64,000 bases of DNA. It comes from Setoptus koraiensis (lineage: Eukaryota > Arthropoda). The stretch covers positions 23,560,001 to 23,624,000 of the forward strand of contig CM106585.1 in the NCBI GenBank assembly GCA_048013815.1, in the 5' to 3' direction. The translations under genes were made by a program, and so were the position numbers. This document shows, in pieces, positions 1 through 12,087 of the stretch. The stretch's first letter is position 1. The number at the start of each line of letters is the position of its first letter. The notes under the pieces were generated by a model. The model made no database searches. It was not told where the DNA came from and saw nothing but the letters and a program-made list of their open reading frames with translations.

Positions 1-2250
1 TGTTGTTGTTGTTGTTGTTGTTGTTTTGGTAGCCCTTGGTGGAACCATAGGCACCATCGACACCTCCGTTCATTGCGCCATTCATAGGAACATTATCCAT
101 CATTCTGGAGGGCGCGTTTGCGCGATTCTGTGGCATCATCATCGAGTTGGCCGACATATCGTTCATTGGCTGTTGCATCATAACTGGTGCTTGCTGCGGT
201 GCCCCCATCATCATCTGACCTCTCATTGGCATATCCAAACCGGAAGCGGGGCCCTCGCTCTGTTGTTGTTGCTGTTGCTGATTACTCATTGCACCTGAGT
301 CGCCGCTGTCAGGTAGAGAGTAACCGGGCGTTGTGTTGGGCCCGGACATGTCTGCGCCTCGTGGCGATTGCATCTGTTGCTGTTGTTGGGCGTCATTGGG
401 GCCGCCCATCATCATTTCGTTGGGGCCCATCATTGCGTTTGCTTGAGGTCGCGTTGACGGCGACCCGTAATTGCCGGTGACGGCCATTCCGTTGCCCATC
501 ATTGCAGCACCATTTGAAGCTTGATTTTTATCAGTGAGAATGGCGTCCAATGCTGCCGACATGATTGCCTTCATCATCTTCTTATTAGTCTTGTCCATTG
601 TCATTCTAGCGCCGGCCGGTATATCGGCACCCTCATAGCTTGCAGTGGAACCGTAATTAGTTGGCATGGTCGTGGTCATCGGTTGCTGCTGCTGCTGCTG
701 TTGCTGTTGTTGTTGCTGTTGAGCATCTTCGTTTTGCGATTGTATGGCCGCACTCATCATTATTGGCATCATTCTGGCCATCATAGCCGCATCAATCATA
801 ACTCCACCTGGTGACGTAATCATATTGGTGTTACCACCCAATGATGTTGTTGGTGTCATCATCATCATTCCCCGTTGATAGGGCGTCATCTTTTGGTTGT
901 TGTTGTTGTTGTTGCTCTGTTGCAACATCATTTTCTTGTATTGCATGGCGGTATTTTTCATCATTGTGGCACCTCCATTGGCCTTCAATATGTTAGTTAG
1001 CATTGCGTTTACCATTGCCGGCGACATTTTCTGACCATTTTGGCCTCCGTTCGCGCCCATACCATATCTAGCATTGCCGTTGCGTTGATTGCCGTTGCCC
1101 ATCGGTTGTTGTTGTTGCTGCTGCTGTTGAATAGCGGCCATCATAGGCATACTTGGGCTTGTTGCATCATTTTGAGCTTGTCTACCATAATTCATGCCTC
1201 GCATATTCATGAGTGAATTTTGGGCACGCGACACCTTCTGTCCGAAGGCCATATTGTTTGTTCTACCCATAACAGGACTCATACCATTGAGGCCCCCATT
1301 ATTGGCAGCGTTCATCATCATGGTGGCGGCCATTGCTGTTGCTAACAATTTTTGCTGTTGTTGATATTTGGCCATTCTAGCCGGTGTCATTTGGCTCATT
1401 TGGTTGGGCAAATTATTATTATAATTATTGTTGCCCTGTCCATTATTACCGTTGTCTTCGCCGCCCATCGCCGGTGTGGTCAATTGGTCTTGCTGTTGTT
1501 GTTGTTGTTGCTGCTGACCATTGTTGCTGCCGTTGTTGTCCTCTTGGCCGTCATTGTTCTGCTGCCTGTTGCTTGGATAGTCCCCGTTGTTGGCTGGTCC
1601 CATTGTCGACGTCATACCGTTATCTTGCGGTGACTGGGCATAGTTTGCATTGTTGTTGTTGTTGTTGTTCATTCTCATTGCTTGCATCATGGCCATTGGC
1701 TTCATTAGGCCACTCGGTGAGTTTCCGTACGAGTTCATGCCTCTCATCATCGAAGCCATGGCCATTGATTTGCCAAGCGGATTCATTTGTTGACTAGTGT
1801 CCCTGTCGAGCTGATTGTTACCGTTGTTGGCCTCTTGCTGTTGGCCATTTGGCGTCTGTTGTTGTTCATTGATTGTCATACCGTTGCCCTTAGAAGATCG
1901 TTGCTGGTCTGGTTGTTGTTGTTGTGGCTGCTGCTGTTGTTGTTGCGCATTGCCGGCATAATTATCGCCAACACCGTTGAGACCACCACCATCTGTTAAT
2001 TGGGCGCCATTCATACGTTTGCGCGGCATCGATTGACCGCTCAAAATAGCGCTTGGACTGGCCAAGTTGCCGTTAGACGGAGTGGACATCATTGACATGG
2101 CCGACATTGTTCTGTCGCCATAAGAAGCTGTGTCCTTATCTACGGGCCCCACTAGAGCATCCTCCATTGATTTGCCATCGAGAGCGTCTCTAAACGCTCT
2201 GGTCTCACTGTAGGCCGACAGGGCTTTTGGCGATGCATTACACAATAGTG
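1..2250 (-). CDS. Methionine/glutamine/asparagine-rich low-complexity protein, large exon, 3' end outside window
   Basis: The minus strand reads open from an acceptor (TATGCAG at 2251-2257) to the left edge, 749 codons with no stop. The reading frame is fixed because poly-Gln and poly-Asn runs, Met-rich segments and the left-edge Asn run all fall in it. The exon begins in mid-codon, so the preceding exon must end with one base of a codon. The first residues (LLCNASPKALSAYSETRAF) look like the end of a signal peptide followed by a charged segment, but I could not locate the first exon. The rest is blocks such as MMRGMN, repeated MM pairs, poly-Gln up to about 12 and poly-Asn of 8, with few aromatics and one visible Cys. 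I recognise no domain. Eggshell, silk or other structural secreted protein, or a prion-like nuclear protein, are possibilities, none shown. The antisense frames are Leu/Cys/Val repeats and not real. Confidence 0.72.
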
Positions 2251-4042
2251 CTGCATACACAAATGACAATTAATTTGCATGATCAACAACAACGTGTCAA
2301 TTTGTGTTATTATGTGTGTTAATCGTGAGCAGCAGACGACGAATTGTGTTGTTAGTTACATTACATGAGATTGTATCATTTATCTTGGAATCATGTCAAG
2401 ATATATAACAGAGCAAGCTTTCTATCATGACATAGAGCAATGCATTAGTGAACGGACTTACCGGCAAAAAGGAGCCACACTGGCACAATGTAATAATGAC
2501 AAAGCATTGTTGTTGGTTGACTATATTGACAATTGTCCACTTGGACTCTTCGCAAAACTCTTCGCTAGTTCGAATGCTCGATTGCAACAATCACTTTTTT
2601 CAATATATCACTGTATGGCTCAAACACACTTTCAAGCTCAACGTGTGCGAGCGTGTGTCAGGGAGATTAAATGATGATTGGTTGTATTGTTGCTGCTGAC
2701 AGGCCAGATATCGGATGGGTCACGACCAAGCTTGTCTCTCAGGTCTGTCAGTAATTGTTACTGTCCTGTCTTTGTGTTATTGCTGCTGATGATGTATGAT
2801 GTAATATCAATTTGCAATAATGTAACGTACAGTAATAATTGTTATATAACAGTAATAATGAGTCATAAGCGAGAGAGAGAGAGATAGAAGAGGTTTTGTA
2901 TTGGGATTAATAATAAGCACTAATGCAAACGTTAACGATCACTGGGCCCAGACGGACAGATAATGCGCCAGTCAGACAATATTAGCTAATAATTGGATGT
3001 TATGTTGAACTTGGCACATTGGGCAATAGTTAGAATGGTACTGGATGGCCAATATTCTGAGCTGGCTACCGAGATGAAACCGGCGAGCGGGGAAGGGCAA
3101 ATCAAACTACAAAAGATGACTAATGACTACAGGCGGCCAGGTAAAAGTTTATAAGTGCAAGTGCAAGCAGTGAGCGAGTGAGCATCTCTTTGCATGTCAC
3201 GCCAAATCAATCGATTGCGAAGCTCGCTGTTGCTTTTCATAAAGTGGCCATTATGCGAGACATTGGCACACGGGGCCAGGAGGAAATGAACAAAAGCAGC
3301 GTGCAACAAATGCAACAATTTTTCGTGCTCATTACAGAGCGAGAGTGAGAGAAATTTACAATATCCCGTTAAAGAGTTGCATAAACTAACTACCTTGTTG
3401 TTGTTGTTGTTGTTGTTGCTGTTGCGACGAGTGTGGTGTGCGATACAATGCAGAGAACAAAGTGTTAGACTTGATTCAGTGTAACAATGCTGATGACCAT
3501 AACTATGAATATATCCTAAACGATCGATGGCCACACCGTGGCTATCACACACAAACAAAGTGTTGCTAGGTGTAAGTGAGTCTTGATATAGATTAGTTTC
3601 GGCTTGTCGTTTGCGATTAACTTTTGGACGAGCTTTTCCACAAACAGCTCAGCGCATATCTAATGAGGAGCGTCGAATTTTCTACACTTTGATATTAGTG
3701 CTGTGGTTGTTGTTGTTGTTGTTGTCGTTATGGTTGATGGTCAGCACTACTGTTGCCGCTGCCGATTATGAAGACGACGCCGGTGTTGTTGCTTGTGGCG
3801 ATCGGCGGTACAGTTGTAGTTGCTTGAATGAGTTGCGCTGCTTTCGATTTTATCTGCTCTATCAGGCGATGAGTTTCGTTTTAAACCATCACTTAACTAA
3901 CTCTAACTAAATCACTTTGCCTAACACACTAAACTAAATTAAATGAATGTTGCTCATGGTAAGATGGTGATGATATGTTGTTTGGTTGTTGATGGAAGGA
4001 AGCCGACATAAGCAATGATCTGATATTTTATTGGCGCGATCA
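2251..4042. other. Probable intron and 5' region of the Met-rich gene
   Basis: No conserved coding sequence is seen on either strand. Short open frames at 2393-2674 (+) and 3127-3558 (-) have no recognisable motif. A GA run lies near 2870-2884 and a short TTG/CAA repeat at 3397-3423. The missing first exon of the Met-rich gene, ending in phase 1, should lie here or beyond if the TATA box at 4043 belongs to it. Confidence 0.4.
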
Positions 4043-4050
4043 CTTTTATA
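4043..4050 (-). promoter_or_regulatory. TATA box, candidate promoter of the Met-rich gene
   Basis: The minus strand reads TATAAAAG here, a full TATA match, with transcription expected to start about 25-30 bases further on (near 4015). The next gene downstream on this strand is the Met-rich exon at 2250. The assignment is inferred from position alone. Confidence 0.4.
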
Positions 4051-4728
4051 CTACAATCGCGGCGCGTACGCTAAAGCGCTAACCAACTGTTTTTGGTGGT
4101 CGCATAGTCGGCTATTCGTTGTGTGTAAGTAGGCAGCTGTATGTTGTTACATAAGTTTTAGGTGAACAGATATAGGAAGGCGAATAGGCGAAAGTGAGGA
4201 AAATAAATAAATTAAGAGAGCGAGCGCTAAAATAAAAAGCGACGCGACGCCAACATTGTGGGGCATTGTCGAGACACTTACAACTGGCTCAACTGGTTAA
4301 ACTACCTGTTGAGCTTGATATGTGTGCTGTTGACTAAGGTTGATCCGCTCATGCGCTACAACAGGTAGTGGTCGCAGTGCCGGCAACAACAGCGACAGCA
4401 TTATTCAAATTTCTTACACCATCTTGTAGGCTGCGGCTTGCCAGTTTGTTAGGATACAAACAGACAGATTGCAACAGATCACATCAAAGCAGATCAGACA
4501 GGCCATTGTGTGTTCGGTGCGGCTTGCGTTCGAAATTCGTAATTCAGTTTTATTTCTAAAACTTGACAGCTCGACTAATGAACTATGTCCAATGGCCATG
4601 CCCATCTTTTGCCGGCGCCACACACACACACTCGAGCGTGAGTTACGTGATATATGGCTGATATGTGGACAAAGTGAACGAATCCATCTAAATTGCTAAA
4701 CACACATAGTCGCCTCCCTCACCTGGCT

Positions 4729-4813
4729 CGCTCGTTACATCGGCCCGCTCGTTACATCGGCCCGCTCGTTACATCGGCCCGCTCGTTACACCGGCTCGCT
4801 CGTTACATTGGCT
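4729..4813. repeat. 17-bp minisatellite, five copies
   Basis: Five head-to-tail copies of a unit reading CGCTCGTTACATCGGCC. The first three are identical and copies 4 and 5 carry one to three changes. The unit contains CpG-rich CGCTCG and ends directly before a diverged sixth start (CTCTCGTT). Confidence 0.9.
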
Positions 4814-5647
4814 CTCTCGTTCTGGCTGGCGAGCCGAGTGGGCACGCAGAGGGCGGCAATCGATAGTTGGCGCGGACAGCGCCGGCTCGCTGCAACAGAG
4901 GGCAGATCGGCCATTCATCTAGTTATCATCCGTTATTGGTTGAGCTGTTGGTGCCACATTACTAGCTCTATCTGTACGCTCGGCTAATCTGATAAAGCAA
5001 ATTAACCCAGTGAAGGGGCAGGCGAGCAGCGCCGATATGGAAATGACCAAAATGAATGATTAATTGTCAAGTTAGTTCCTAAAACAGCTTGTTCACCTGT
5101 CACATTCGATCACTTCAAGTCGCTGTCCAATGCTGTGTTTCCCCCTTGTTGCAACATTGTTGTTGTCAATGACCAACACGCAATTGCTATCAGGGGCAAT
5201 TATTTTGTTTTCTTGTGCCCGCTCTGCTGCGTTTGTCGCCCCCTCGCCCTCACTCGCCACTCTTCTTCTGATCTTAATCAAATCGTAGATTCATAAAAGA
5301 AAGCAATAATTAGCTGACCTGTCTAATTCTGATTATATCGCCTGTTTGTGTGATATGCAAATCTATTGTGCATTATCACCATTTACACATAACATAGTTG
5401 AAACATAGCGAACATCCTCGCTGCGCGATATTGCCATTGCTGTATGCACATTGATAGTATTGATTGTATTGAATATCATCAAACTTTCACTGTCTAATTA
5501 TGATTTATTTACATACACGGTGTTGGGCCTGGTCAGTCACTCAATCAGCTGGTCGGTCAGTCAATCGGACAGTCAGTCAGTCAGTGTTGACTCGCAACTG
5601 TGACTCCGACAACTCACAATTGTCAGTTAGTCAGTGTGTGTGTGTCT

Positions 5648-5695
5648 AGACTGTATAATATAGAGTCTATAGTATACAGTCTATATTGTAGACTC
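5648..5695. repeat. Overlapping inverted repeats
   Basis: AGACTGTATA (5648-5657) pairs with TATACAGTCT (5673-5682). GAGTCTA (5663-5669) pairs with TAGACTC (5689-5695). The two hairpins overlap, so only one can form at a time. Confidence 0.75.
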
Positions 5696-5916
5696 AAGTG
5701 AAAAGAAATAACAAAAAAGTTGTGCATAATGCTGTTACTGCTCATTAATAAGATTATTAGCATTCAATAAGCATATCGCATATGAAACTGTCTATAAAAC
5801 GACAGTGACAGTGGATGGATTTTTTAGTTTTAGAAGTTTAACCTTGAATGAGACTTGTGCCACTTTAGACAGCGCCATAACTCACTACTTCACTTTCACT
5901 TAACATTGCTGTTGTT

Positions 5917-5955
5917 CACTGCCAACAAATAACAAATAATAATTTGTTGGCAGTG
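5917..5955. repeat. Perfect inverted repeat, 14-bp arms, 11-base loop
   Basis: CACTGCCAACAAAT at 5917-5930 is exactly complementary to ATTTGTTGGCAGTG at 5942-5955. No transposon-like flanks or target duplication are visible. Confidence 0.9.
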
Positions 5956-7773
5956 TCGATTTTGTGTTCTTATGTCTAAACAAATTAACTCATCAATGTT
6001 TATTGCGTCACAATTGCAATTAAACAACCACAATGGCCTGTCGAGCTAACAGAAGCACACTACACTAGCACTGCTAACAGTGTGCAAACCAGTAGGTGGT
6101 AGCTGAGTTTACAATGGGATAAAAAATAGATTTGTGTTCATTTGAATAATAACAAACAAGCTTAATAACTTGTTGCACCAGTATGCACAACAAGTGTGTG
6201 CGTGTTTGCATTGGTCATCGAGTTTACAATTATTAGCTTAAGCTGGTTATTAAATTAACAGCACTTGTTGACACATCTCAATCAACACACACACTAATTT
6301 AATGAATTGGCCTTACTTGTTCATCTAAATATACCAGCGGCAAGATTGTTTAAAAGTATGCAAAAGCTGCTTGAAATTTCTCCGAAATAAATAACAATTT
6401 TCCATGAGCGTCTGCAGTGTGTCTGTCATTAGTTGGTCAACGTAATTAAACATTGAACAAGCAGGCTCATTAGAAGTCATGGCGAGCTGGTCAAGAGCAA
6501 GCGGTCATAACTCAACCTCAGCTAGTGCCGAGATTGATCCGTCTTACTGTGTGCTCTATTTGATTTTTCTTGAGTCTTCATTCGTGATTCGTCTCCGTCT
6601 GTTGGCTCTAGCTAGGTCGGAGAGAAACACTTTGTTTGTCTCTGTGTCGCGCATTTTGAAACAAACTTCAATCAACTCTCGCTGGCGATCCAAAACTGGT
6701 GACCCTTTGGAATGTTTGAAAACTTCTTTCAATCTTCTTATTCACACTTGTGTGACATATTCATACCGCTATCCATCTGCTCATCGGCAGCAACTTTTTG
6801 TCCCATTGTTCTTCTCCAGCTGGTCACTATGGCAATCATAAAAAACAGTCGAATAACTGTCTTTCACAACTGGCCAACCAATGGTCATCTCATGCGGCCA
6901 TCGATGGGCACTCACAAACACACAAATGGAGGGCCAATGGACGGTAAAAAATTAAATCTGCATAAAATTAGTTCAGCCAACTTACATTTCATTTGATCAA
7001 TCTATCCGATGTCCATATGATCGGGCCTTGAATGATGATAGGCCTGGTGCGCTGGTCTACATAAATTAATGACATCAGTACATTGGCAACTGTGCACTCC
7101 GCTACAAATCACCTGCTGCTTTCCAATCAAATTTGCTGGCTTTCTTTTTTCCCCGTTCTCTTGTTCAGACAACACTTCCTAGACAACAATATTACCATCA
7201 TCTGGATATACCATTCATCGATACACTATTCGCAGGACTTATCGATATACAAGTATTTGCCCTCAAATATCGGCTAGTTGATACTAACTAACATGGAATA
7301 ACTGCAAACAATTGCAGTGTACGATTACATCACAAACAATTGCATAACAAAGACTCTGTTGTCTGCGCGAGCTAATCAAATCCGCTCTACTTTACCAATT
7401 ATTTGACTCTTGCTACTACCGCTGGTCAATATTTGACTTGTATTGGTCAAGCACAGTGTGTACGATATTGTCTAACTGACCATATGTAACAATACAATAA
7501 GTCAAACGACGAATATGACGACAAATAAGGATATTCGGCTCGTGTTTTGTAGTTATTGACCCTATTGATGGCCATTTGTTTAGCACTGGTCGTTTTGTTT
7601 GGGCGCAATCTCACTACGATCACTTTGATGCGTGCACCATCATTACCGGGCTACTACATTTGCATAACCTGGCATTAGGGCATCTCATTTCGGGTCAAGT
7701 TTGATCCAAGCGATTGTAGATTGGAGTTAGAGAAGTAGTCAAACATCGACGACATTATCTCACTGACTGTTAG

Positions 7774-7956
7774 TTAGTAAGTATATGGCGGTCGACCTTC
7801 GTTTGCATTTACGTACCAGTAGTGTTCGTACCCGGTTATGTACTTCTGTTTGAAATTGTTAGCGAAATCTGTGACACAATTCAGAGCTCTTTTTTGATCC
7901 GATAGTAAGTGCACCTTGGGTGGGGCACGCACCCTGAGATATCCGTTTGAGTTCAT
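7774..7956 (-). CDS. Isolated 60-codon open frame, doubtful
   Basis: This frame starts at ATG and encodes a peptide with balanced composition and no low-complexity runs (segments such as LSDQKRALNCVTDFANNF and GYEHYWYVNANEG), unlike the noise around it. There is no recognisable domain, signal peptide or neighbouring exon. It could be a short gene, an exon of a gene with unrecognised splicing, a remnant, or chance. It is listed only because it is more protein-like than its surroundings. Confidence 0.15.
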   Translation of the reverse strand: MNSNGYLRVRAPPKVHLLSDQKRALNCVTDFANNFKQKYITGYEHYWYVNANEGRPPYTY

Positions 7957-10900
7957 TCATCAATATGCCAATATCACTAATTGGATATAGACGAAAATTT
8001 TTCAACTATCAAGTCACGGCTAAAACGTCCAAAGTCTAGCTACCTCTACTATCGGCAGCAATCGGAAGCAAAGTCAGCCGGTCAGCTGGCCAACAAACTT
8101 AGGTGCGATGACCAGCTAGTCCAGTTATGGTATTTATAAAAAGCTAGATGCCAACAGCGCACAACCCGTCTTTTCAAGAGATGATGGCTTTCTCAACAAG
8201 CTTCGACTCTTTCAAGCCCCGATTGATGTTCTTATCGATCGTTTTTGGACATCCAAATGAACCAATACTCTCACGTTGTATGTGTTGCGTAAGCCATGGC
8301 CACAACAAAACAACAAGCATTCTTCGAATTTTGACTTTTTGTTCTTCTCACTTTTGTTATTGTTTCTATTATGGCATTTATGTTCGTCTAAGTTAGTGAG
8401 TGAGTGTATGTTTGTTATCTATTCTGCTATTGGATTCCTCACGTTAATGCAACTTTTAAAATCAACGCAACAACAAACTTATGAAACAACAACAACAAAA
8501 CTTTCATTACTTGATTAGTTACATCATATTTGATGATTAGTTCCGTCATTCTACCACTACTTCTCGTCATCACTTCATATCCATATCCACGTTCATATCT
8601 ACTTATTATTATTATAACTATTATTATTATTATTATTATACTTTGCTTACACACATACATACCGAAAAATAATAATAATCATAACAGATCAAAACTTCAA
8701 CGTTCGCTCATACACCACAAAACAAGAGCGAATGATGATTAATAAGAGATTTCTTTAGTTTTGTTATCATCATCAAAATTGGCAATTATAATTTTCTCAG
8801 CTCTAGTTGTAAGTTTCGCTTACTCACAACAAATAAAATCATTCACGTAATACCAATTGCTATCACTACATATTCCTGTGCTATACTTGATATATTTGAT
8901 CTTGTCATTTTTGTCTTCGTGTTACCAGTTGTTGTCTTCTTGTTATCCAATGTGCAATCTGTTATGCCCTGTCTAGACTGACCATCAGTTCATGTTTATA
9001 TCTCGCCTACAACAAATGAGTGATGTTAGTTTAGTTGTTGTTATGAATGTATAACAACTAAATAACTGTATGTATACAAGACGCTAAAAGCGAGAGTTGT
9101 TCCTTATTTGAACGACGACTAACCCTAACTCTAGTGGTCATAGTAGTTATCATGATGATGAAGAAATGATTTGCATATGCTGTATAATATATCTCATAGC
9201 AGTAACGAGATCAACCACTGCTGATCGTGTCATGTTGGGCACAACATCATACATGAACATATACTTCGATTCATAAGTTACGTGATCCAGTTCAATTGAC
9301 GGGCAAACCATACAAATGAATATAAAAATATATTTCGCAGAGCTCCATCTCCTTAATTTTGTGTATTTAATTTGTTCCTTCTTCTTTCAATATGAACCAA
9401 TTCAATTGATAATGTCCGCTCGAATAAACTATAGCAAGAGATATAATCAACTAGCGAAAATGAGACAATTTGCTTTCAACAAACATGCTAAATGATAGAT
9501 TCGTTTGTTTCATGTTAGCCAAATAAAATCATTGTATTGATTGTTGAAATTCATATGTATCCTGATTTCTGAATGCCATCTGTTTTTGGATATGCTCGTC
9601 AGTTTGACCATTGTCTTGCACCGCTTGCATTGATGAGTATAATAATGAGCAATTCAATTATCTAACCCCCATAAACAACATATTGTGTTATTAAGCTGCG
9701 TATGAGTTAGCTTAAGCTCATCTGATGGATGATCAATCAGTTGATCACCTGGACTGATCAATGTAATTTAATTTGTTTCACCTGACAACAAACGTTGGTG
9801 TGTGTCTGATTGATCGAGCAAGTGTTCAAAGGCAAAAAAGTGATTGTTCTCACCCATAGTTACCCCTAAGTCACGATTGGGACACAATCGATATCAAATG
9901 AGCAATGATTAATTCAATGTCATCTTGATAACTGTGATTGAGGGCCAGGTACATTAGGAGGGAGAAACAGAGAGCAATTTGTAATCTGTTGTAATTTGAG
10001 AGGATTTGTTGATAGCATAAGCAAATATTATTCTAGATGGTGTGCACAACAATTTCGAACGAGCATAAATCATGAACACAATTGAACGCATTCGCGTTTC
10101 GAAACCTGCTCTCAGAGACCCATAATGATCTCTATTCAATTGCTAATTGTGATTCCAATGGCACAAATAAGAAAGGAAGATAAAATCATATGTGATCGTC
10201 AATCATGGGAGTGAGACCATTTATGCCATCAACAGCATAGTGAGAACACCTTTGCTGGTACGATTTATGTATAATATCTATTTCACAATATCACCTGTTT
10301 GAACTATTTCCTTCTGTGGTGTAATGATGTATGCTAATTGATTTGGAATAATAATTCATAATCAATTTGTCTTTAAGGTCTTGCAAAAATTTCTTAGTTC
10401 TGGGCACAAATCGCTGTGGCCAGTCTCGCTCGCCAGATCTCTGTTTGTGCACTATTGTTGCCACGTTCGAGTTTGGTTTTGTCTTGTTTTATCAGTGATA
10501 CAGTTTCCATTATGAACCAATCATCGAAGCCATTGTTCTCGGTAGCTAGCTTTGCCATAAGATTTGCAAACGAAATTCTCATGCACCGTAAGCATGTAAT
10601 GATCCAATAAGCTAAGACCATTGTTGATGTTTGAATTGTTCTTCTGCAAACACACTTGTCGAAACTTATTTTCTCCTTAATTTAACTCTTATTTGGGCAA
10701 TAGCGATGATTAATAATTTCTAATGAGATTTTTGGATAAGCAGTGCTTGGGTTTAATAAGTTATTTGAAGAAGAAAAAAGAAATAAATCTTTGTGCAAAC
10801 AACAATAGGTGTCATTTTTGGTGGTATCTATCATTTTTCTTGATCAGTCCTCGCAACTTGATGATCTCGGGTGGTGATGCTATATCCTGAAATAATAAAA

Positions 10901-11048
10901 CAAAAGTAATGGCAACCTCTAGTCAGATTGGATTGTTTTAACAACAATTAATTGAGAGCTGATGTTATCTTGCCTGGAAGTCCTTGGATAGGGTAATATA
11001 ATGATGATATTTGCATGAGTTACCAATGGTTCATTACTTAATAAATCA

Positions 11049-11076
11049 AAACTGTTTAATATTTATTAAACAGTTT
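11049..11076. repeat. Perfect near-palindrome, 13-bp arms, 2-base centre
   Basis: AAACTGTTTAATA at 11049-11061 is exactly complementary to TATTAAACAGTTT at 11064-11076, with TT between. It is AT-rich, so chance is more likely here than for the other hairpins. Confidence 0.88.
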
Positions 11077-12087
11077 ACTATTATTAATATTTATGTTGCG
11101 AGCACTTAATTAAGTTTGACAAACTCACCAAACAATAATGCACAGATTTACTTTAGATGTTTGGTAAGGTCGCATATCTCTTGCAAGGTCAGGAGGCCAG
11201 TTCATCGATTTAACGACTGGTAAATTATTGAGAGCACTAACGAAGGTTACACACCTAAAAACGATCAGCAAATGAGGCCAGTTCGACGGCCACAGTTTCG
11301 AATTTATTGTGTTTCGCCCAACGTCTACAAAATGGCGTCGGAGTTATTGAGAGAATAGAATTGTTGCATGATTATATTAACATGAACCAACGAGCACCGA
11401 TTACATGAGAAATGCGCCCCCTCATAAATTCGGTCTTATATAGAAAATCGAACTTTTCATTTTGGGGGCTTCGTGGACAGGGGCTGGGGTGAAAGTATGG
11501 CAAATGATGGCAAGACATAAATTACATTTTGTGTCAGGATTGTATATTTTTTTGAAGAAACCTGTAATTATAAATAACTAGATATAAATATAAATTGTTA
11601 TCGAACTATTCTGGCCCACCGAACTTTTCATGATTTTTGTACAGCTAATGCTGTCGTAACTTTCGAACTTTTTAACCATACCAAAACACACGAAAGCTGC
11701 TCCGTGTGGCTGTGAGTGTGTTTTTGTATATGATTAGCACACATTTCTACACATGCACCGAGTTCATCGTGTGCTTTTGTGCGCTTCTCTAAAGGGACGT
11801 GCTTTTGTGAGTTCGGCCGTTAGTTCAGCGACCAGCATCCTGCGTCCCATTGTGGTGACCACAAGGTGCTTGTGTAGCAGGGCACAATAGACTTTCTGTT
11901 CTTTATTCCATTTGTTGCTACAACTGGGGCGACTCGGCGAACCCGCAAATATGTAGTATCACCATATGAGGATGAAATCAATTTGAAGGCCAGCCTATTT
12001 CCATTCCAGCTATGAGGCAATGTAACACAGTCAAATCCATCAGCATCTGATGTTTCTTTGGAATGAGGATTCTATTGTCTCGACGAT

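Larger units (their letters stand above)
4051..12087. other. Gene-poor intergenic region
   Basis: Eight kilobases of AT-rich sequence without a coding region that I can support. It holds a 17-bp tandem array at 4729-4813, inverted repeats near 5648-5695, 5917-5955 and 11049-11076, AT-rich runs around 8600-8650, and scattered short open frames without family resemblance. Confidence 0.6.

Noticed and set aside
26..1999. Plus-strand open frames rich in Leu, Val, Cys and His over the left end
   Set aside because: They are antisense shadows of the Met/Gln/Asn-rich minus-strand exon, produced by CAN and TTG repeats.
2393..2674. Plus-strand 93-codon frame with fairly normal composition
   Set aside because: No homology or signal recognised; it lies in the probable intron of the minus-strand Met-rich gene and may be chance.
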